From assembly GCA_002430545.1 (NCBI GenBank), contig DJCM01000004.1, positions 75,982 to 139,981 of the forward strand: a stretch of DNA of 64,000 bases, written 5' to 3'. How positions within the stretch are numbered: position 1 is the stretch's first letter; the number at the start of each line of letters is the position of its first letter. Made by a program: the position numbers and the translations under genes. The DNA comes from Flavobacteriaceae bacterium UBA5950. Lineage in GTDB: Bacteria; Bacteroidota; Bacteroidia; Flavobacteriales; Flavobacteriaceae. A model generated the notes under the pieces. It was not told where the DNA came from. It was given only the letters and a program-made list of their open reading frames with translations, and ran no database searches. Below are positions 35,511 through 45,100 of the stretch, in pieces.

Positions 35511-38500
35511 ATGATTTGTTTTTTTGGGGATACAACCCAACGCATCTTTGCCTTGCAGATTCAAACATCTATTGATGCAGATGTCATCTCTAAACTCAGC
35601 TGGCTATTTGGCGATCAACCCTATCTTCAAAACACTACAATCGATGGTGTTTATTTAGGTCCACGAGTGAGCATGGTTACGCCTTGGAGCACCAACGCAG
35701 TTGAGATTACACAAAATATGGGGATTGAAGGGATTGTTCGAATTGAGCAATTCACCCCTTTGGCAGCAGACGAAACCATTGATCCAATGACGTCTGAACG
35801 TTTTGATGGTTTGGATCAAAACTTGTTTAGCATCGACATCAAACCAGAACCCATTCGTGAAATCGACGATATCTCTGCCTATAATAAAGCTGAAGGGCTG
35901 TCGCTAAACAGTGATGAAGTGAGTTATCTTGAGCAATTATCAAAGCAGCTCGGACGTTCATTAACCGACTCAGAAGTGTTTGGTTTTTCGCAAGTAAATT
36001 CAGAGCATTGTCGTCATAAAATCTTCAATGGGTCATTTGACATCGATGGTATTCAAAAAGAAGAATCATTATTTTCTTTGATTAAAAACACTTCAAAAAA
36101 ACACCCAAAAAACCTAGTCTCTGCATACAAAGACAATGTCGCTTTTATAAAAGGCCCGATCATCGAACAGTTTTCACCCCAACACGCAGACCAAGCAGGT
36201 GTTTACAGAAAAAAGAGCATTCCATCTATCATTTCGCTTAAGGCAGAAACGCACAATTTCCCCACCACTGTCGAGCCATTTAGTGGCGCTGCCACAGGTT
36301 CTGGGGGTGAAATAAGAGATCGGATGGCAGGTGGCACAGGGTCGATTCCCTTGGCAGGAACAGCTGTTTATATGACTTCTTATCCTCGAACCAAACCCAA
36401 TCGCCCTTGGGAGCATCAACCTCCGCGGGACTGGCTGTATAAAACACCATTGGATATTCTGATCCGAGCATCCAATGGAGCAAGTGATTTTGGAAATAAG
36501 TTTGGACAACCTCTCATCACTGGTTCTTTATTGACTTTTGAGCATGAGGAAAATGGTCGAACAATAGGCTATGATAAAGTTATTATGCTTGCTGGAGGTG
36601 TTGGTTATGCGCATGCCGATCACAGTGCCAAAAGAACGCCAAAAAAAGGAGATCGTATTGTGATACTGGGTGGAGATAATTATCGTATTGGTATGGGAGG
36701 AGCTGCAGTATCGTCTGCTGATACAGGTGATTTCTCTTCTGGAATTGAACTCAATGCTGTGCAGCGCTCCAACCCCGAAATGCAGAAACGAGTTTCCAAT
36801 GTGATTCGAGCATTGGCAGAATCTGATGATAACATGATCATATCAATTCACGATCATGGAGCAGGTGGCCACCTCAATTGCCTTTCAGAACTTGTTGAAA
36901 ACACTGGAGGGATCATCAATATCGATGCCTTGCCGATTGGCGACAAAACACTTTCGGCAAAAGAAATTATTGGAAACGAGTCGCAAGAACGAATGGGCTT
37001 GATTGTCAGTGAAAAAGACCTTCCGAACTTGCAAAAAATTGCAGAACGAGAAAGAGCACCTCTGTTTGACGTGGGATATATCACTGAAGACAATCGTTTT
37101 GTGGTGCATTCTGAAAGCAAAAAAACCAAGCCGATTGACTTGTCTATTGATGATTTTTTTGGCAAAACACCAAAAACTGTTTTAGTCGATCAGCGTCAAG
37201 AAACACAGCTTTCAGATGTGCCATTTGACCTCAAGAAACTCTACAGCGATGTCGAAAACTTACTCCAACTGGAAAGCGTTGCGTGCAAAGATTGGCTGAC
37301 AAACAAAGTTGATCGCTGTGTTGGTGGTCGTGTTGCCCAACAACAAACTGTTGGATCACTTCAACTGCCACTGGCAAACTGTGGGGTCGTTGCACTCGAT
37401 TATTTGGGGGAAAAAGGAATTGCAACCTCTATCGGTCATGCTCCAGCAATTGCCCTGATTGATGCTGCAGCAGGGAGTCGAATTTCAATCGCTGAAGCAT
37501 TGACAAACATAATTTGGGCTCCTATTGAAAATGGATTTAGTGCTATTAGCCTTTCTGCCAATTGGATGTGGCCCTGCAACAATCAAGGGGAAGACGAACG
37601 CCTTTACAGTGCTGTTGAAGCCTGTGCTGCTTTTGCGATTTCTCTGGGTGTCAATATCCCAACAGGAAAAGATTCTTTATCGATGAAACAAAAGTATAGC
37701 GACAAAGAAGTGTTGGCGCCAGGAACTGTCATCATATCTGCATCTGCACATTGTAGCGATATCAAAAGTGTTGTTCGCCCGATGGCACGTCCCAACAAAG
37801 GGAAGCTCTACTATATTCCAATGAGCGATCAAAACTGTCAACTTGGAGGAACTGCCTATGCACAACTCAAAAATTGTGTAGGGCATCAAGCAGCTGATGT
37901 GAGTGATGCCGCGCAGTTTAAAGTGAATTTTGATGCCATACAGAGGCTTGTCAAAAAGCGTAAAATCTATGCTGGGCATGACATTGGTTCGGGAGGTCTC
38001 ATAACCACTTTACTGGAGATGTGTTTTGCTGAAAATAATATTGGGTTGCGCATTGACTTATCTTCATTTGATCCACAAATAATATACGCTGAAAACCCTG
38101 CTGTTGTGATTCAAATCAATGCTGAAAGCGCACAGCAACTCAAAAGTAAAGGCGTCTCCATTTTCGAAATCGGTGAAGTCAACGAATCAGATATTGTCAA
38201 AATTCATTTTGGAAGTGATCGCTTTGATTTTCATATCCCCACCTATCGAAAACATTGGATGACAACCTCTTATTTGATGGACAACCATCAAACAGTTCCT
38301 GCAAAAGCAAAAGAACGATTTGAAAGCATCGAAAAAACACCACTGACCTTTTCATTCCCATCCTCATTTGATGGAAAGCTGCCCAATGTCAATCAAGATC
38401 AGCGAATCAAGGCAGCAATTATACGCGAAAAAGGAAGTAACTCTGAACGTGAGATGGCCTACATGATGGATTTGGCTGGCTTTGAAGTCAAGGATATTCA

Positions 38501-39155
38501 TATGACAGATTTGATGTCTGGGCAAGAAGATCTTCGCGATGTACAATTGATTGTAGCTGTTGGAGGGTTTTCAAACTCGGATGTGCTTGGCTCTGCCAAA
38601 GGGTGGGCAGGTACATTCACATACAATGCCCTTGCCAAAAAAGCAATTACAGACTTCTTTCAACGTCCAGATACGCTTTCTTTAGGTGTTTGTAATGGTT
38701 GTCAGCTTTTTGTTGAATTGGGTTTATTGCACCCCACTCATAAGCAAAAGCCTAAAATGAAACACAACGATTCTGGAAAATTTGAATGTGTATTTAGCAC
38801 CATTGATATTCAATCCAACAACACTGTGTTGTTTCAGGGCTTGAGTGGCACGAGACTGGGAATTTGGTCAGCGCATGGAGAGGGTCGTTTTGCGCTTCCA
38901 TTGGAGGAAAGTGATTATCAAATTGTAGGCAAATACTCCTATAACCACTACCCTGCAAACCCAAATGGATCAGATTATGGAACTGCAATTTTGAGTAGTG
39001 ATGATGGGCGTCATGTTGTGATGATGCCTCATTTAGAACGTTCCATCTTCTCTTGGAATTGGGCACATTACCCTGATGAGAGAAAAGAGGATATCATCTC
39101 ACCATGGGTGAAGGCCCTTGTTGATGCCAACAAGTGGTTTCAAATGGGTCAGTAG
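35511..39155 (+). CDS. purL: Phosphoribosylformylglycinamidine synthase, single-chain type
   Basis: PurL converts FGAR, glutamine and ATP to FGAM in purine synthesis. This is the large fused form of 1,214 residues. It has an N-terminal PurS-like domain, two AIRS-like ATP-binding halves (SEHCRHKIF, KAETHNFPTTVEPFSGAATG, GRTIGYDKVIML) and a C-terminal glutaminase. The glutaminase carries Cys1061 in LGVCNGCQLFVELG and RDDGRHVVMMPHLERS-like closing residues (GRHVVMMPHLERSIF). I use the ATG at 35511 rather than a GTG at 35505. It is transcribed on its own. Confidence 0.97.
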   Translation: MICFFGDTTQRIFALQIQTSIDADVISKLSWLFGDQPYLQNTTIDGVYLGPRVSMVTPWSTNAVEITQNMGIEGIVRIEQFTPLAADETIDPMTSERFDGLDQNLFSIDIKPEPIREIDDISAYNKAEGLSLNSDEVSYLEQLSKQLGRSLTDSEVFGFSQVNSEHCRHKIFNGSFDIDGIQKEESLFSLIKNTSKKHPKNLVSAYKDNVAFIKGPIIEQFSPQHADQAGVYRKKSIPSIISLKAETHNFPTTVEPFSGAATGSGGEIRDRMAGGTGSIPLAGTAVYMTSYPRTKPNRPWEHQPPRDWLYKTPLDILIRASNGASDFGNKFGQPLITGSLLTFEHEENGRTIGYDKVIMLAGGVGYAHADHSAKRTPKKGDRIVILGGDNYRIGMGGAAVSSADTGDFSSGIELNAVQRSNPEMQKRVSNVIRALAESDDNMIISIHDHGAGGHLNCLSELVENTGGIINIDALPIGDKTLSAKEIIGNESQERMGLIVSEKDLPNLQKIAERERAPLFDVGYITEDNRFVVHSESKKTKPIDLSIDDFFGKTPKTVLVDQRQETQLSDVPFDLKKLYSDVENLLQLESVACKDWLTNKVDRCVGGRVAQQQTVGSLQLPLANCGVVALDYLGEKGIATSIGHAPAIALIDAAAGSRISIAEALTNIIWAPIENGFSAISLSANWMWPCNNQGEDERLYSAVEACAAFAISLGVNIPTGKDSLSMKQKYSDKEVLAPGTVIISASAHCSDIKSVVRPMARPNKGKLYYIPMSDQNCQLGGTAYAQLKNCVGHQAADVSDAAQFKVNFDAIQRLVKKRKIYAGHDIGSGGLITTLLEMCFAENNIGLRIDLSSFDPQIIYAENPAVVIQINAESAQQLKSKGVSIFEIGEVNESDIVKIHFGSDRFDFHIPTYRKHWMTTSYLMDNHQTVPAKAKERFESIEKTPLTFSFPSSFDGKLPNVNQDQRIKAAIIREKGSNSEREMAYMMDLAGFEVKDIHMTDLMSGQEDLRDVQLIVAVGGFSNSDVLGSAKGWAGTFTYNALAKKAITDFFQRPDTLSLGVCNGCQLFVELGLLHPTHKQKPKMKHNDSGKFECVFSTIDIQSNNTVLFQGLSGTRLGIWSAHGEGRFALPLEESDYQIVGKYSYNHYPANPNGSDYGTAILSSDDGRHVVMMPHLERSIFSWNWAHYPDERKEDIISPWVKALVDANKWFQMGQ

Positions 39156-39210
39156 GTCAATGATTTTTTCTTTTCAATAAATAAATGCATATTTGTTATT
39201 CGGCAATAAA

Positions 39211-40989
39211 ATGAAAGTTAAATTGAACACTCCAACACGTTTATTTGATTTTATTGAGAATCAAGCAAAGCATTTTCCACTATCACGTGCTTTTAACACA
39301 AAGTACGATGGCAAGTGGGTATCCACTTCATCAGAAGAACATTTAGAAAAATCGAATCAAATCAGTCGTGGTCTGTTACAACTTGGTGTGAGTAAAGGTG
39401 ATAAGGTCGCCATTATCTCCTCCAACAACCGAACAGAATGGTCCATAGTTGACGTTGGCGTACTTCAAATTGGTGGGATCGATGTACCGATTTATCCGAC
39501 CATCACAGCCGAAGATTATGCTTACATTATCAACCATTCAGAATCTAAGTTCTGTTTTGTGTCTGATGTGGAAGTGTATAACAAAATCAAAACCATTAGA
39601 AAAGAATGCCCAAACCTTGAAGAAGTGTATTGTTTTGATCAAATCAAGGGTTGTCAGCACTGGACTAAGGTGCTTGAGCTGGGAAGAGATGCTGCCCACC
39701 AGCCAAAAGTACAGGCCATTAAAGAATCTGTTTTGCCACTTGATTTGGCTACAATTATATATACTTCTGGGACTACTGGGACTCCAAAAGGAGTGATGCT
39801 AAGTCACAAAAACATCGTATCAAATGTGTTTGCAGCGCAGAAACGTTTGCCACTTGAGACAGGCAAAGCAGTAGCATTGAGCTTTTTACCACTATGCCAC
39901 ATCTATGAAAGAATGTTGATATACTTGTATCAAGTCACATCAACTGAAGTTCATTTTGCAGAATCGCTCGAGACCATTGGTGAAAACCTCAATGAAGTCA
40001 ATCCTGATGTAATGACTGCTGTTCCTCGCTTGTTGGAAAAACTATATGACAAAATTTATGGCAAGGGACAAACCCTTACTGGGGTCAAAAAGAAATTATT
40101 CAATTGGGCTGTTGATATTGGTCTTGCTTATGAGCCTTATAAAAAAAATGGTTTTGTTTACAGTATCAAACTATCGATTGCAAGAGCATTGATATTTAAA
40201 AAATGGAAAGCTGCGCTCGGTGGTAATTTGAAACTCATTGCCTCTGGTAGTGCTGCGCTTCAACCTCGCCTTGCGCAGGTGTTTACAGCTGCAGGGCTAA
40301 CAGTTGTTGAAGGGTATGGTTTGACCGAAACTTCGCCTGTCATCTCTGTCAATGATATGAGAAATGGAAATTTCCGAATCGGCAGTGTGGGTAAAGTAGT
40401 CGATCAAGTGCAGGTAATAATTGCAGAGGATGGCGAAATCCTTTGTAAGGGTCCAAACATAATGATGGGCTATTACAAAAACCAAGAATTGACAGATAAG
40501 GTCATCAAAGGTGGTTACTTCCACACTGGTGACATTGGCCATTTGGACGATGATGGCTTTTTGGTGATCACTGATCGCAAAAAAGAAATATTTAAGACAT
40601 CGGGGGGTAAATATGTCGCCCCACAAGTGATTGAAAATGTAATCAAGCAATCGACCTTAATCGACCAAGTCATGGTGATTGGTGAAAATCAAAAATTTCC
40701 CTCGGCTTTTATTCAACTCAATTTTGAAGCTGTGAATGAGTGGTTAGGTCATACTGAAAAACCTTTGACACAGAAAAAACTGATTCAAGACAATAAAGTG
40801 ATTGAAAAAATAAACGCTGATGTTGAAAACGCAAATAGCAACTTTGCCCAATGGGAAAAGGTAAAAGCGTTTAGACTAACAGATGATGTTTGGAGTATTG
40901 ACGCAGGGCACCTCACCCCCACAATGAAACTCAAAAGAAAAATCATTGCTGAAAAATACAAACCACTAATTGAAGAGATTTATTCATAA
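39211..40989 (+). CDS. Long-chain fatty acid-CoA ligase (AMP-forming)
   Basis: This enzyme activates fatty acids to acyl-CoA via an acyl-adenylate, the entry to beta-oxidation. The 592-residue protein has the P-loop-like motif YTSGTTGTPKGVMLSHKN, then VEGYGLTETSPVIS, YFHTGDIGHLDDDGFLVITDRKKEIFKTSGGKYVAP and the C-terminal lysine region PTMKLKRKII. Size and linker match the long-chain class. It directly precedes the marR-fadNAE block and faces the same way, so a supply role for that pathway is a reasonable inference. Confidence 0.93.
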   Translation: MKVKLNTPTRLFDFIENQAKHFPLSRAFNTKYDGKWVSTSSEEHLEKSNQISRGLLQLGVSKGDKVAIISSNNRTEWSIVDVGVLQIGGIDVPIYPTITAEDYAYIINHSESKFCFVSDVEVYNKIKTIRKECPNLEEVYCFDQIKGCQHWTKVLELGRDAAHQPKVQAIKESVLPLDLATIIYTSGTTGTPKGVMLSHKNIVSNVFAAQKRLPLETGKAVALSFLPLCHIYERMLIYLYQVTSTEVHFAESLETIGENLNEVNPDVMTAVPRLLEKLYDKIYGKGQTLTGVKKKLFNWAVDIGLAYEPYKKNGFVYSIKLSIARALIFKKWKAALGGNLKLIASGSAALQPRLAQVFTAAGLTVVEGYGLTETSPVISVNDMRNGNFRIGSVGKVVDQVQVIIAEDGEILCKGPNIMMGYYKNQELTDKVIKGGYFHTGDIGHLDDDGFLVITDRKKEIFKTSGGKYVAPQVIENVIKQSTLIDQVMVIGENQKFPSAFIQLNFEAVNEWLGHTEKPLTQKKLIQDNKVIEKINADVENANSNFAQWEKVKAFRLTDDVWSIDAGHLTPTMKLKRKIIAEKYKPLIEEIYS

Positions 40990-41011
40990 TCTCTCTTTTT
41001 TTTTCTTTCAT

Positions 41012-41031
41012 TTATTATGCGTGCATAATAA
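41012..41031 (+). promoter_or_regulatory. Perfect inverted repeat, probable MarR operator
   Basis: TTATTATGC, a GT spacer, and GCATAATAA form a perfect 9-bp inverted repeat ending 8 bp before the marR -7 box (41040-41047). It would cover the -33 region. MarR-family dimers bind such palindromes, so autoregulation of the whole operon is likely. Confidence 0.65.
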
Positions 41032-41039
41032 AATTTTAT

Positions 41040-41047
41040 TACATTTG
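41040..41047 (+). promoter_or_regulatory. Putative -7 promoter box for the marR-fadNAE operon
   Basis: TACATTTG, a full TAnnTTTG match, stands five bases before the marR ATG. The mRNA would have little or no leader. Confidence 0.6.
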
Positions 41048-41052
41048 AATTT

Positions 41053-41505
41053 ATGCGAACAAAAACAATTGATCACTTTTTACGTGCCACATGGCAAGCT
41101 GTTTCTAAAATGTATAATGAAGAGGCATCCAAATATGGGGCGAGCATGGCAACAGGGTTAGCCCTATTGAGTATAGATACTGAAGAAGGCGTTTCGTCCA
41201 CCTCATTGGGTCCTCGTATGGGCATGGAATCAACCAGCTTGTCGCGCACACTAAAGACTATGGAGAATCAAGGTCTGATTCGAAGAGAACCCAATCCAGA
41301 TGATGGTAGAGGTGTTTTGATAAAATTGACAAAAGAAGGGCTTGAAAAACGTTCATTATCAAAAGAAATTGTGATTCAGTTTAATCAATCAATTGAAGAG
41401 GCAGTTAGCGAAAAAGACCTCGAATCATTTTATAAAGTCGTCGAATTAATTTTGCAAAAAGTACAAGACAGATCAATTTTTATCCCCCAAAAACAAGTAT
41501 CATGA
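41053..41505 (+). CDS. MarR-family transcriptional regulator of the fatty-acid oxidation operon
   Basis: The 150-residue protein has the MarR winged-helix pattern: a recognition helix in STSLGPRMGMESTSLSRTLKTMENQGLI and a wing in RREPNPDDGRGVLIKLTKEG. N- and C-terminal helices provide dimerisation. It is the first gene of the fadN-fadA-fadE unit, overlapping fadN by 4 bp. Together with the palindrome at 41012-41031 this supports a local repressor, probably relieved by fatty acyl-CoA. The ligand is inferred from context only. Confidence 0.9.
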   Translation: MRTKTIDHFLRATWQAVSKMYNEEASKYGASMATGLALLSIDTEEGVSSTSLGPRMGMESTSLSRTLKTMENQGLIRREPNPDDGRGVLIKLTKEGLEKRSLSKEIVIQFNQSIEEAVSEKDLESFYKVVELILQKVQDRSIFIPQKQVS

Positions 41506-43910
41506 GTACAAGAAGAATATCAAAAGTGGCAGTCATAGGATCTGGAATCATGGGTTCTGTTATTGCATGCCATTTTGCAAATATTGGTGTTGAGGTATTA
41601 ATACTAGACATTGCACCAAATGAGTTGAATGAAAAAGAAAAGGCAAAAGGATTGGCACTCAGCGATGCAGCTGTTCGCAATCGCATCGTTGACACCAACC
41701 TTTTACAAGCGATCAAATCCAATCCAGCACCTCTTTATCACGCTGATTTTAAAAAACGAATCCACACAGGGAATTTGTCAGATGATATTTCAAAAATCGC
41801 TGATGTGGACTGGATTATCGAGGTGGTGGTCGAAAGGCTTGACATCAAACAAAGTGTTTTTGAACAAATCGAAAAGCATAGAACCCCTGGCACACTGATC
41901 ACTTCCAATACTTCTGGAATCCCGATAGCGATGATGAACAAGTGGCGATCGGATGATTTTCAAAAGCATTTTGCTGTGACCCATTTTTTCAACCCTCCTC
42001 GCTATTTAAAACTTTTTGAGGTCATTCCAGGCCCCAATTGTCTGCCAGAAGTGACTTCATTTTTGATTGATTATGGGACAACTTTTTTGGGCAAACGATC
42101 GGTTCTTGCCAAAGACACCCCTGCTTTTATTGGGAATCGAATAGGTATTTTTTGCATTCAAAGCCTCTTTCATCAAGTGAAGGATATGGGGTTGACTGTA
42201 GAAGAAATCGACAAGCTCACAGGCCCTGTGATCGGCAGGCCCAAATCAGCAACGTTTCGAACTGTAGATGTCGTTGGTCTCGACACATTGGTTCATGTAG
42301 CAAATGGGCTATATGAAAACTGTGAAAACGATGAGCGCAGAGAGGTATTCAAGCTGCCTGAATTTATAGCCACCATGATGGAAAAGCAGTGGCTTGGTTC
42401 CAAAAGTGGACAGGGTTTTTATAAAAAGGTAAAGGGCGAAAAAGGGAAGTCAGAAATCTTAACTTTAGATCTGAATGTTCTGGAATATCGTGCAAAAAAG
42501 CGTGCACAATTCGACACCCTAGAAAAAACAAAATCAATTGACGATCTCGCTGATCGTTATCCCATTTTAATTTCAGGAAAAGACAAGGCAAGCGCATTTT
42601 ATCGAAAAAATTTTGGTGAACTGTTTGCTTATATCCAACATCGAATTCCAGAAATTTCTGATGAAGTTTATCGTATCGATGACGCCATGAAAGCTGGCTT
42701 TGGATGGACGCATGGCCCATTTGAAATTTGGGATGCGATTGGACTTGAAACAGGCGTTGAACTGATGAAAGAAGCAGGTCACAAAGTTGCAGATTGGGTC
42801 ATTGCAATGGCCAAAGGAAACAACCAAAGTTTTTATGCTTTGGAAGATGGTAGTCAGAGCTTTTACGACGTTGAGAGCAAGAAGATGAATGCTATCCCTG
42901 GTCAGAGCAGTTTCATTATTTTAGATCACCTCAGAACCTCAAACACAGTCTGGAAAAACGATGAATGCTCGCTCATTGACATCGGAGATGGTGTGCTGAA
43001 TGTCGAGTTCCATTCTAAAATGAATACCATTGGAGGTGGCGTTTTGCTGGGGATCAACAAAGGAATTGATGTTGCTGAAAAGGATTTTCAAGCACTTGTG
43101 GTTGGGAATCAAGGGGCAAATTTTTCTGCTGGGGCAAATATTGGAATGATATTTATGTTGGCTGTCGAGCAAGAATATGATGATCTCAATATGGCTATCA
43201 AATACTTTCAAGACACCATGATGCGCATGCGCTATTCATCCATCCCCTCTGTCGCAGCACCTCACACACTTACGCTAGGAGGAGCCTGTGAGTTGAGCTT
43301 ACATGCAGACAAGGTTGTTGCAGCAGCTGAAACCTATATTGGTTTGGTTGAATTTGGTGTTGGCTTGATTCCAGGTGGTGGTGGATCAAAAGAGATGGCA
43401 CTTCGTGCATCCGATTCGTTTCGTAAAAATGATGTGGAACTCAATGTGTTACAAGAATATTTTCTAACGATAGGAATGGCCAAAGTTGCCAAATCTGCTT
43501 ACGAAGCATACGACTTGGGCATCTTACAACAAGGAAAAGACGTTGTTGTTGTCAATGCCGACCAACAAATTACGATTGCTAAAAAACATGCCATTTTACT
43601 CGCAGAATCTGGATACACCAAACCAATGGCGAGAAAAGATGTGAAGGTTCTTGGCAAACAAGCACTTGGGATGTTTTTGGTAGGCACAGACGCAATGGAA
43701 GCAGCACAATATATATCGGAGCACGACAAAAAAATTGCCAATAAATTGGCATACGTCATGGCTGGTGGTGATCTTTCGCAGCCATCTTATGTTTCTGAGC
43801 AATACCTTCTAGATATTGAAAGAGAGGCATTTTTATCTCTTTGTACAGAGCGTAAAACACTCGAGCGCATACAACATATGCTTAAAACTGGTAAACCTTT
43901 AAGAAATTAA
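41502..43910 (+). CDS. fadN: 3-hydroxyacyl-CoA dehydrogenase/enoyl-CoA hydratase fusion, FadN-type
   Basis: The fused enzyme hydrates enoyl-CoA and oxidises 3-hydroxyacyl-CoA in beta-oxidation. In the 802-residue protein the dehydrogenase comes first: NAD loop GSGIMG at 13-18, then VTHFFNPPRYLKLFEV and KDTPAFIGNRIG. The hydratase/crotonase domain follows (about residues 490-720: GGGVLLGINKG, NFSAGANIGMIF, GGACELSLHADK, GVGLIPGGGGSKEMALR). This dehydrogenase-then-hydratase order is that of Bacillus FadN, the reverse of E. coli FadB/FadJ. The following genes also mirror fadN-fadA-fadE. Confidence 0.95.
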   Translation: MSTRRISKVAVIGSGIMGSVIACHFANIGVEVLILDIAPNELNEKEKAKGLALSDAAVRNRIVDTNLLQAIKSNPAPLYHADFKKRIHTGNLSDDISKIADVDWIIEVVVERLDIKQSVFEQIEKHRTPGTLITSNTSGIPIAMMNKWRSDDFQKHFAVTHFFNPPRYLKLFEVIPGPNCLPEVTSFLIDYGTTFLGKRSVLAKDTPAFIGNRIGIFCIQSLFHQVKDMGLTVEEIDKLTGPVIGRPKSATFRTVDVVGLDTLVHVANGLYENCENDERREVFKLPEFIATMMEKQWLGSKSGQGFYKKVKGEKGKSEILTLDLNVLEYRAKKRAQFDTLEKTKSIDDLADRYPILISGKDKASAFYRKNFGELFAYIQHRIPEISDEVYRIDDAMKAGFGWTHGPFEIWDAIGLETGVELMKEAGHKVADWVIAMAKGNNQSFYALEDGSQSFYDVESKKMNAIPGQSSFIILDHLRTSNTVWKNDECSLIDIGDGVLNVEFHSKMNTIGGGVLLGINKGIDVAEKDFQALVVGNQGANFSAGANIGMIFMLAVEQEYDDLNMAIKYFQDTMMRMRYSSIPSVAAPHTLTLGGACELSLHADKVVAAAETYIGLVEFGVGLIPGGGGSKEMALRASDSFRKNDVELNVLQEYFLTIGMAKVAKSAYEAYDLGILQQGKDVVVVNADQQITIAKKHAILLAESGYTKPMARKDVKVLGKQALGMFLVGTDAMEAAQYISEHDKKIANKLAYVMAGGDLSQPSYVSEQYLLDIEREAFLSLCTERKTLERIQHMLKTGKPLRN

Positions 43911-43913
43911 CAC

Positions 43914-45095
43914 ATGAAAACAAACTACATTGTAAGAGCATACCGAACAGCAGTTGGCAAAGCGCCAAGAGGTTTATTCAGATTCAAACGACCTGATGAA
44001 CTCGCTGCCGAAACCATTGAACATATGATGAGTACCCTTGACGATTTTGACGTCAATGCAATTGATGATGTGCTCATCGGAAATGCAATGCCAGAGGCTG
44101 AACAAGGTCTAAACATGGCTCGACTCATATCGTTGATGGGGCTCAAAACAATCGAAGTACCAGGAGTGACTGTCAATCGTTATTGTGCTTCGGGAATAGA
44201 GACGATTGCCATGGGGAATGCCAAAATCCAATCTGGAATGGCAGAGTGCATCATCGCTGGTGGTGTTGAAAGCATGAGCTATATTCCCATGGGTGGTTAT
44301 AAGCCTGCACCTGATTACAAAGTAGCCAAAGAAGGAAATGAAGATTACTATTGGGGTATGGGTCTCACTGCTGAGGCAGTTGCCAACCAGTACAATATCT
44401 CTAGAGATGACCAAGATGCTTTTGCATATGAATCGCATCAAAAAGCACTTGCAGCACAAAAAAATGGGGCCTTCACTGATCAGATTGTACCCATTGACAT
44501 TGACGAAGTATATGTCGATGACAATGGTAAAAAAGCAACACGCACCTATACTGTTGATCGAGACGAAGGACCAAGAGCTGACACCAGTTTGGAAGCTTTG
44601 GCAAGATTGCGCCCTGTGTTTGCCAATAATGGGTCTGTAACAGCTGGGAACTCCTCTCAAACCAGTGATGGAGCAGCTGTGCTATTAATGATGACAGAGG
44701 ACATGGTAAAAAAACACAACCTCACTCCTATTGCTAGGCTGGTGAGCTATGCAACTGCAGGCGTTCCACCCAAGATTATGGGAATTGGGCCTGTGGCTGC
44801 GATTCCAAAGTCGTTGGATCAAGCTGGTCTGAAGCTCAAGGACATAGAGCAAATCGAACTCAATGAGGCCTTTGCTGCACAATCACTTGCTGTGATTCGA
44901 GAACTCGACATCGACCCTACGCTTGTCAATGTAAATGGTGGTGCCATTGCACTTGGACACCCATTGGGTTGTACAGGGACCAAACTGTCTGTACAGTTGT
45001 TTGATGAGATGAAGAAGAGAAAACAAAAATATGGAATGGTAACAATGTGTGTTGGTACTGGACAAGGTGCTGCAGGTATTTATGAATTAATATAA
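43914..45095 (+). CDS. fadA: Acetyl-CoA C-acyltransferase (3-ketoacyl-CoA thiolase)
   Basis: The thiolase performs the final cleavage of beta-oxidation, releasing acetyl-CoA. The 393-residue protein has acyl-accepting Cys91 in NRYCASGIETI, His349 in ALGHPLGCTG and the second catalytic Cys379 in MCVGTGQGAAG. Length and signatures are standard. It starts 3 bp after the fadN stop and ends 5 bp before fadE. Confidence 0.96.
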   Translation: MKTNYIVRAYRTAVGKAPRGLFRFKRPDELAAETIEHMMSTLDDFDVNAIDDVLIGNAMPEAEQGLNMARLISLMGLKTIEVPGVTVNRYCASGIETIAMGNAKIQSGMAECIIAGGVESMSYIPMGGYKPAPDYKVAKEGNEDYYWGMGLTAEAVANQYNISRDDQDAFAYESHQKALAAQKNGAFTDQIVPIDIDEVYVDDNGKKATRTYTVDRDEGPRADTSLEALARLRPVFANNGSVTAGNSSQTSDGAAVLLMMTEDMVKKHNLTPIARLVSYATAGVPPKIMGIGPVAAIPKSLDQAGLKLKDIEQIELNEAFAAQSLAVIRELDIDPTLVNVNGGAIALGHPLGCTGTKLSVQLFDEMKKRKQKYGMVTMCVGTGQGAAGIYELI

Positions 45096-45100
45096 AAATT

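Noticed and set aside
36174..36509. Several 100-residue minus-strand frames inside purL
   Set aside because: They are antisense shadows of an intact, conserved enzyme; no signal or family support.
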